From the NCBI GenBank assembly GCA_016932475.1, contig JAFGCU010000026.1, positions 1-64,000 on the forward strand: a stretch of DNA of 64,000 nt, written 5' to 3'. Shown here piece by piece: positions 62,673 to 64,000 of the stretch. This DNA comes from Anaerolineales bacterium (GTDB taxonomy: Bacteria > Chloroflexota > Anaerolineae > Anaerolineales > RBG-16-64-43). The stretch's first letter is position 1. Each line of letters opens with the position of its first letter. The position numbers and the translations under genes are program-made. The notes beneath the pieces were generated by a model, which was not told the origin of the DNA, did not search any database, and saw only the letters and a program-made list of their open reading frames with translations.

Positions 62673-63602
62673 ATGGACGAAAAAATTGCGGGATTGGTTG
62701 TCAAGGCGCAATCCGGATTCTTCACCGTGCGGACGGATCGCGGAAATATAATTTGCCAATTGCGCGGGCGGCTGAAGAAGAGGCGGGTGGCGACGGATAT
62801 CGCCGCGGTCGGCGATAGGGTGATGGTGCTCCCCGCCGCCGATGGAATCGGCGCGATCGAGGAGATCCTTCCGCGCAGCAGGGTGCTCTCGCGCTCCTCG
62901 CCCGCCGCCGGCGGCCGCCGCAGTTACACAAAGGGGGAAACCGAACAGGTGATCGTCGCCAATCCGGAGCAGGCCGTGTTCATCTTCGCCTGCGCCGAAC
63001 CCGAACCGCATCTGCGGATGCTCGACCGATTCCTGGTTGTGGCGGAGCGGTCGAAAATTCCGGCGGTTGTATGCGCCAACAAGGTCGACCTGGTGGAAGA
63101 GGACGAGCCGGAGAAAAAATTCGGGATCTACCGCAAAGTCGGCTACCCGGTGATCTTTACCTCCGCCAAGAGCGGCGCGGGTGTGGACCAGCTCCGGGCG
63201 CTCCTGCGCGGGAAGCTCAGCGTTCTTTCGGGACCTTCGGGTGTCGGAAAATCGAGCCTCCTGAACGCCGTCCAGCCCGGGCTCGGGCTTGCGATCAGCC
63301 ACGTCAGTCAATTGCACCAGAAGGGCCGCCATACCACCGTCGCGCCCGAACTGATCGAGCTCGTCGAGGGCGGTTTTGTGGCGGATACCCCGGGCCTGCG
63401 GGCGATCTCGTTTTTCGACATCGACCCGGAGGAGCTGGATGCCTACTTCCCGGAGATCCGCCCGCTGGTCGACCAGTGTTCCTTCGGCGACTGCACGCAC
63501 GAGAATACGCCGGGCTGCGCCGTGAAACGCGGGGTCGAAGAGGGAAAAATCAGCCCGGAACGGTACGATTCCTTTCTGCGGCTGCGGCGGGGAGAAACAT
63601 GA
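62673..63602 (+). CDS. rsgA: ribosome small-subunit GTPase RsgA
   Basis: The 309-residue protein is the circularly permuted GTPase RsgA. An OB-fold start (KAQSGFFTVRTDRGNIICQL) comes first, then G4 (ANKVDL) before G1 (GPSGVGKSSLLN) and G3 (DTPGLRAI). A C-terminal zinc finger follows (CSFGDCTHENTPGC: Cys, Cys, His, Cys). It helps late 30S maturation. The ATG at 62673 is chosen because the family start MDEKIAG begins there; the upstream in-frame extension lies inside the PBP gene. It ends the maf-PBP run. Confidence 0.93.
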   Translation: MDEKIAGLVVKAQSGFFTVRTDRGNIICQLRGRLKKRRVATDIAAVGDRVMVLPAADGIGAIEEILPRSRVLSRSSPAAGGRRSYTKGETEQVIVANPEQAVFIFACAEPEPHLRMLDRFLVVAERSKIPAVVCANKVDLVEEDEPEKKFGIYRKVGYPVIFTSAKSGAGVDQLRALLRGKLSVLSGPSGVGKSSLLNAVQPGLGLAISHVSQLHQKGRHTTVAPELIELVEGGFVADTPGLRAISFFDIDPEELDAYFPEIRPLVDQCSFGDCTHENTPGCAVKRGVEEGKISPERYDSFLRLRRGET

Positions 63603-63619
63603 TTTTCCCTAGCATCTTG

Positions 63620-63670
63620 GCGTCTTAGCGCCTTTGCGTTGAGATTCTCAACGCAAAGGCGCTAAGACGC
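63620..63670. repeat. perfect 25-base inverted repeat
   Basis: Bases 63620-63644 are exactly complementary to 63646-63670, with one base between. The same words (CTTGGCG, CTTTGCG, GCGCTAA) flank it and recur in the gap after trpB near 53160-53180. It looks like a dispersed palindromic element that also ends the rsgA run. Confidence 0.65.
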
Positions 63671-63833
63671 AGAGGCGCTAAAAATTTTGGAAGTTTTTTA
63701 TTTATAGAGTTCAGACCAATTATTTTCGGTGATAAGTACGAAAGCCCCATCTTCCCCCAGGCTCTTGTTGTAAGATATATAATGAAACTCCCGCGCCGGA
63801 GGATGGGTTTTCCGCCGCGGGCGGATCCGTCGC

Positions 63834-64000
63834 ATGAGCCAATTCTGCGGCCGCCGCTGGCGGGTCTCTTTTTTCCTCGTTTTTCTTCTGCCGGGGATCC
63901 TCCTGGCGGGGTGTGCTCCGCCTGCCTCCTCTCCCGGAGCGCAATCCGCGCTGCAGATCGAACCGGTGTATATAGTCTATTCCGGCGAGGTGGCCAGTTT
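63834..64000 (+). CDS. lipoprotein, 5' end only
   Basis: The reading frame from ATG 63834 is open to the end of the window (55 codons). It begins with a basic stretch, a hydrophobic core (FFLVFLLPGILLAGC) and a lipobox Cys at residue 27, followed by a Pro/Ser-rich linker and IEPVYIVYSGEV. It is a signal peptidase II-type lipoprotein; the domain beyond is cut off. A TATAAT at 63778-63783 is a candidate -10 element. On the opposite strand an ORF of 74 codons overlaps but has no support. Confidence 0.65.
   Translation, partial: MSQFCGRRWRVSFFLVFLLPGILLAGCAPPASSPGAQSALQIEPVYIVYSGEVAS

Overview
The window is most likely chromosomal DNA around the replication origin of an uncultured, GC-rich member of the Anaerolineae (Chloroflexota). 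This is inferred from the gene families: GatCAB, a TrpB2-type tryptophan synthase under a T-box, DUF4349 and DUF362 proteins, MecA_N-type PBPs, many GAF and PAS sensors, lipoproteins with Pro/Thr-rich linkers, and a WXG100/EccC-like secretion locus. I saw no rRNA or tRNA genes, no CRISPR array, no transposase and no phage genes.

Region 1 (1-6.4 kb) starts with a promoter, a very short leader ORF and a terminator ahead of a small SWIM zinc-finger gene. Three overlapping membrane genes related to complex I and hydrogenase-4 subunits follow. Next is a probable oriC with an AT-rich stretch, a DnaA-trio-like repeat, a GC cluster and DnaA boxes. It lies just beyond the 3' end of dnaA, which is on the minus strand. 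Region 2 (6.4-19.1 kb) is a plus-strand housekeeping run: gatC, gatA, a sugar-nucleotide pyrophosphorylase-like gene, a DUF6504-like gene, a PLP aminotransferase, gatB, an M1 peptidase, a Glu/Leu-type dehydrogenase, a PEP/pyruvate-binding protein and dnaN.

Region 3 (19-30.5 kb) is mostly minus strand. It holds a PAS/GAF/GGDEF sensor with a broken 5' end, a lipoprotein phosphodiesterase, pcm, phoU, a DUF4349 lipoprotein, a metallophosphoesterase, two tandem acetyltransferase-like paralogues and lpdA. Region 4 (30.5-37.8 kb) has nfeD-surE, a DUF362 protein, small membrane proteins, a CorA transporter and an HMGL-like aldolase, with dispersed palindromic repeats in two long intergenic gaps.

Region 5 (37.8-50.9 kb) is the accessory highlight, a type VII (ESX/WXG100) secretion-like island. 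It encodes two WXG100-like proteins, a 1375-residue EccC-type ATPase with three ATPase domains, and a ubiquitin-like/FHA fusion. A 458-residue putative secreted effector joins an ESX-like helical N-terminus to a papain-like Cys-His-Asn C-terminal domain. Candidate accessory membrane proteins, a decayed beta-propeller lipoprotein gene bracketed by hairpin repeats, and a minimal LuxR-type regulator complete it. None of the usual EccB/D/E or EsaA/EssA/EssB partners is recognisable.

Region 6 (51-64 kb) has a tryptophan T-box riboswitch driving a solitary trpB2. It continues with a CNNM/CBS membrane protein, a large GAF histidine kinase, maf, two tandem penicillin-binding proteins, rsgA and the start of a lipoprotein gene. 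Across the window, -10 hexamers often lie only 6-12 bases before the start codon, which suggests that leaderless transcripts are common.
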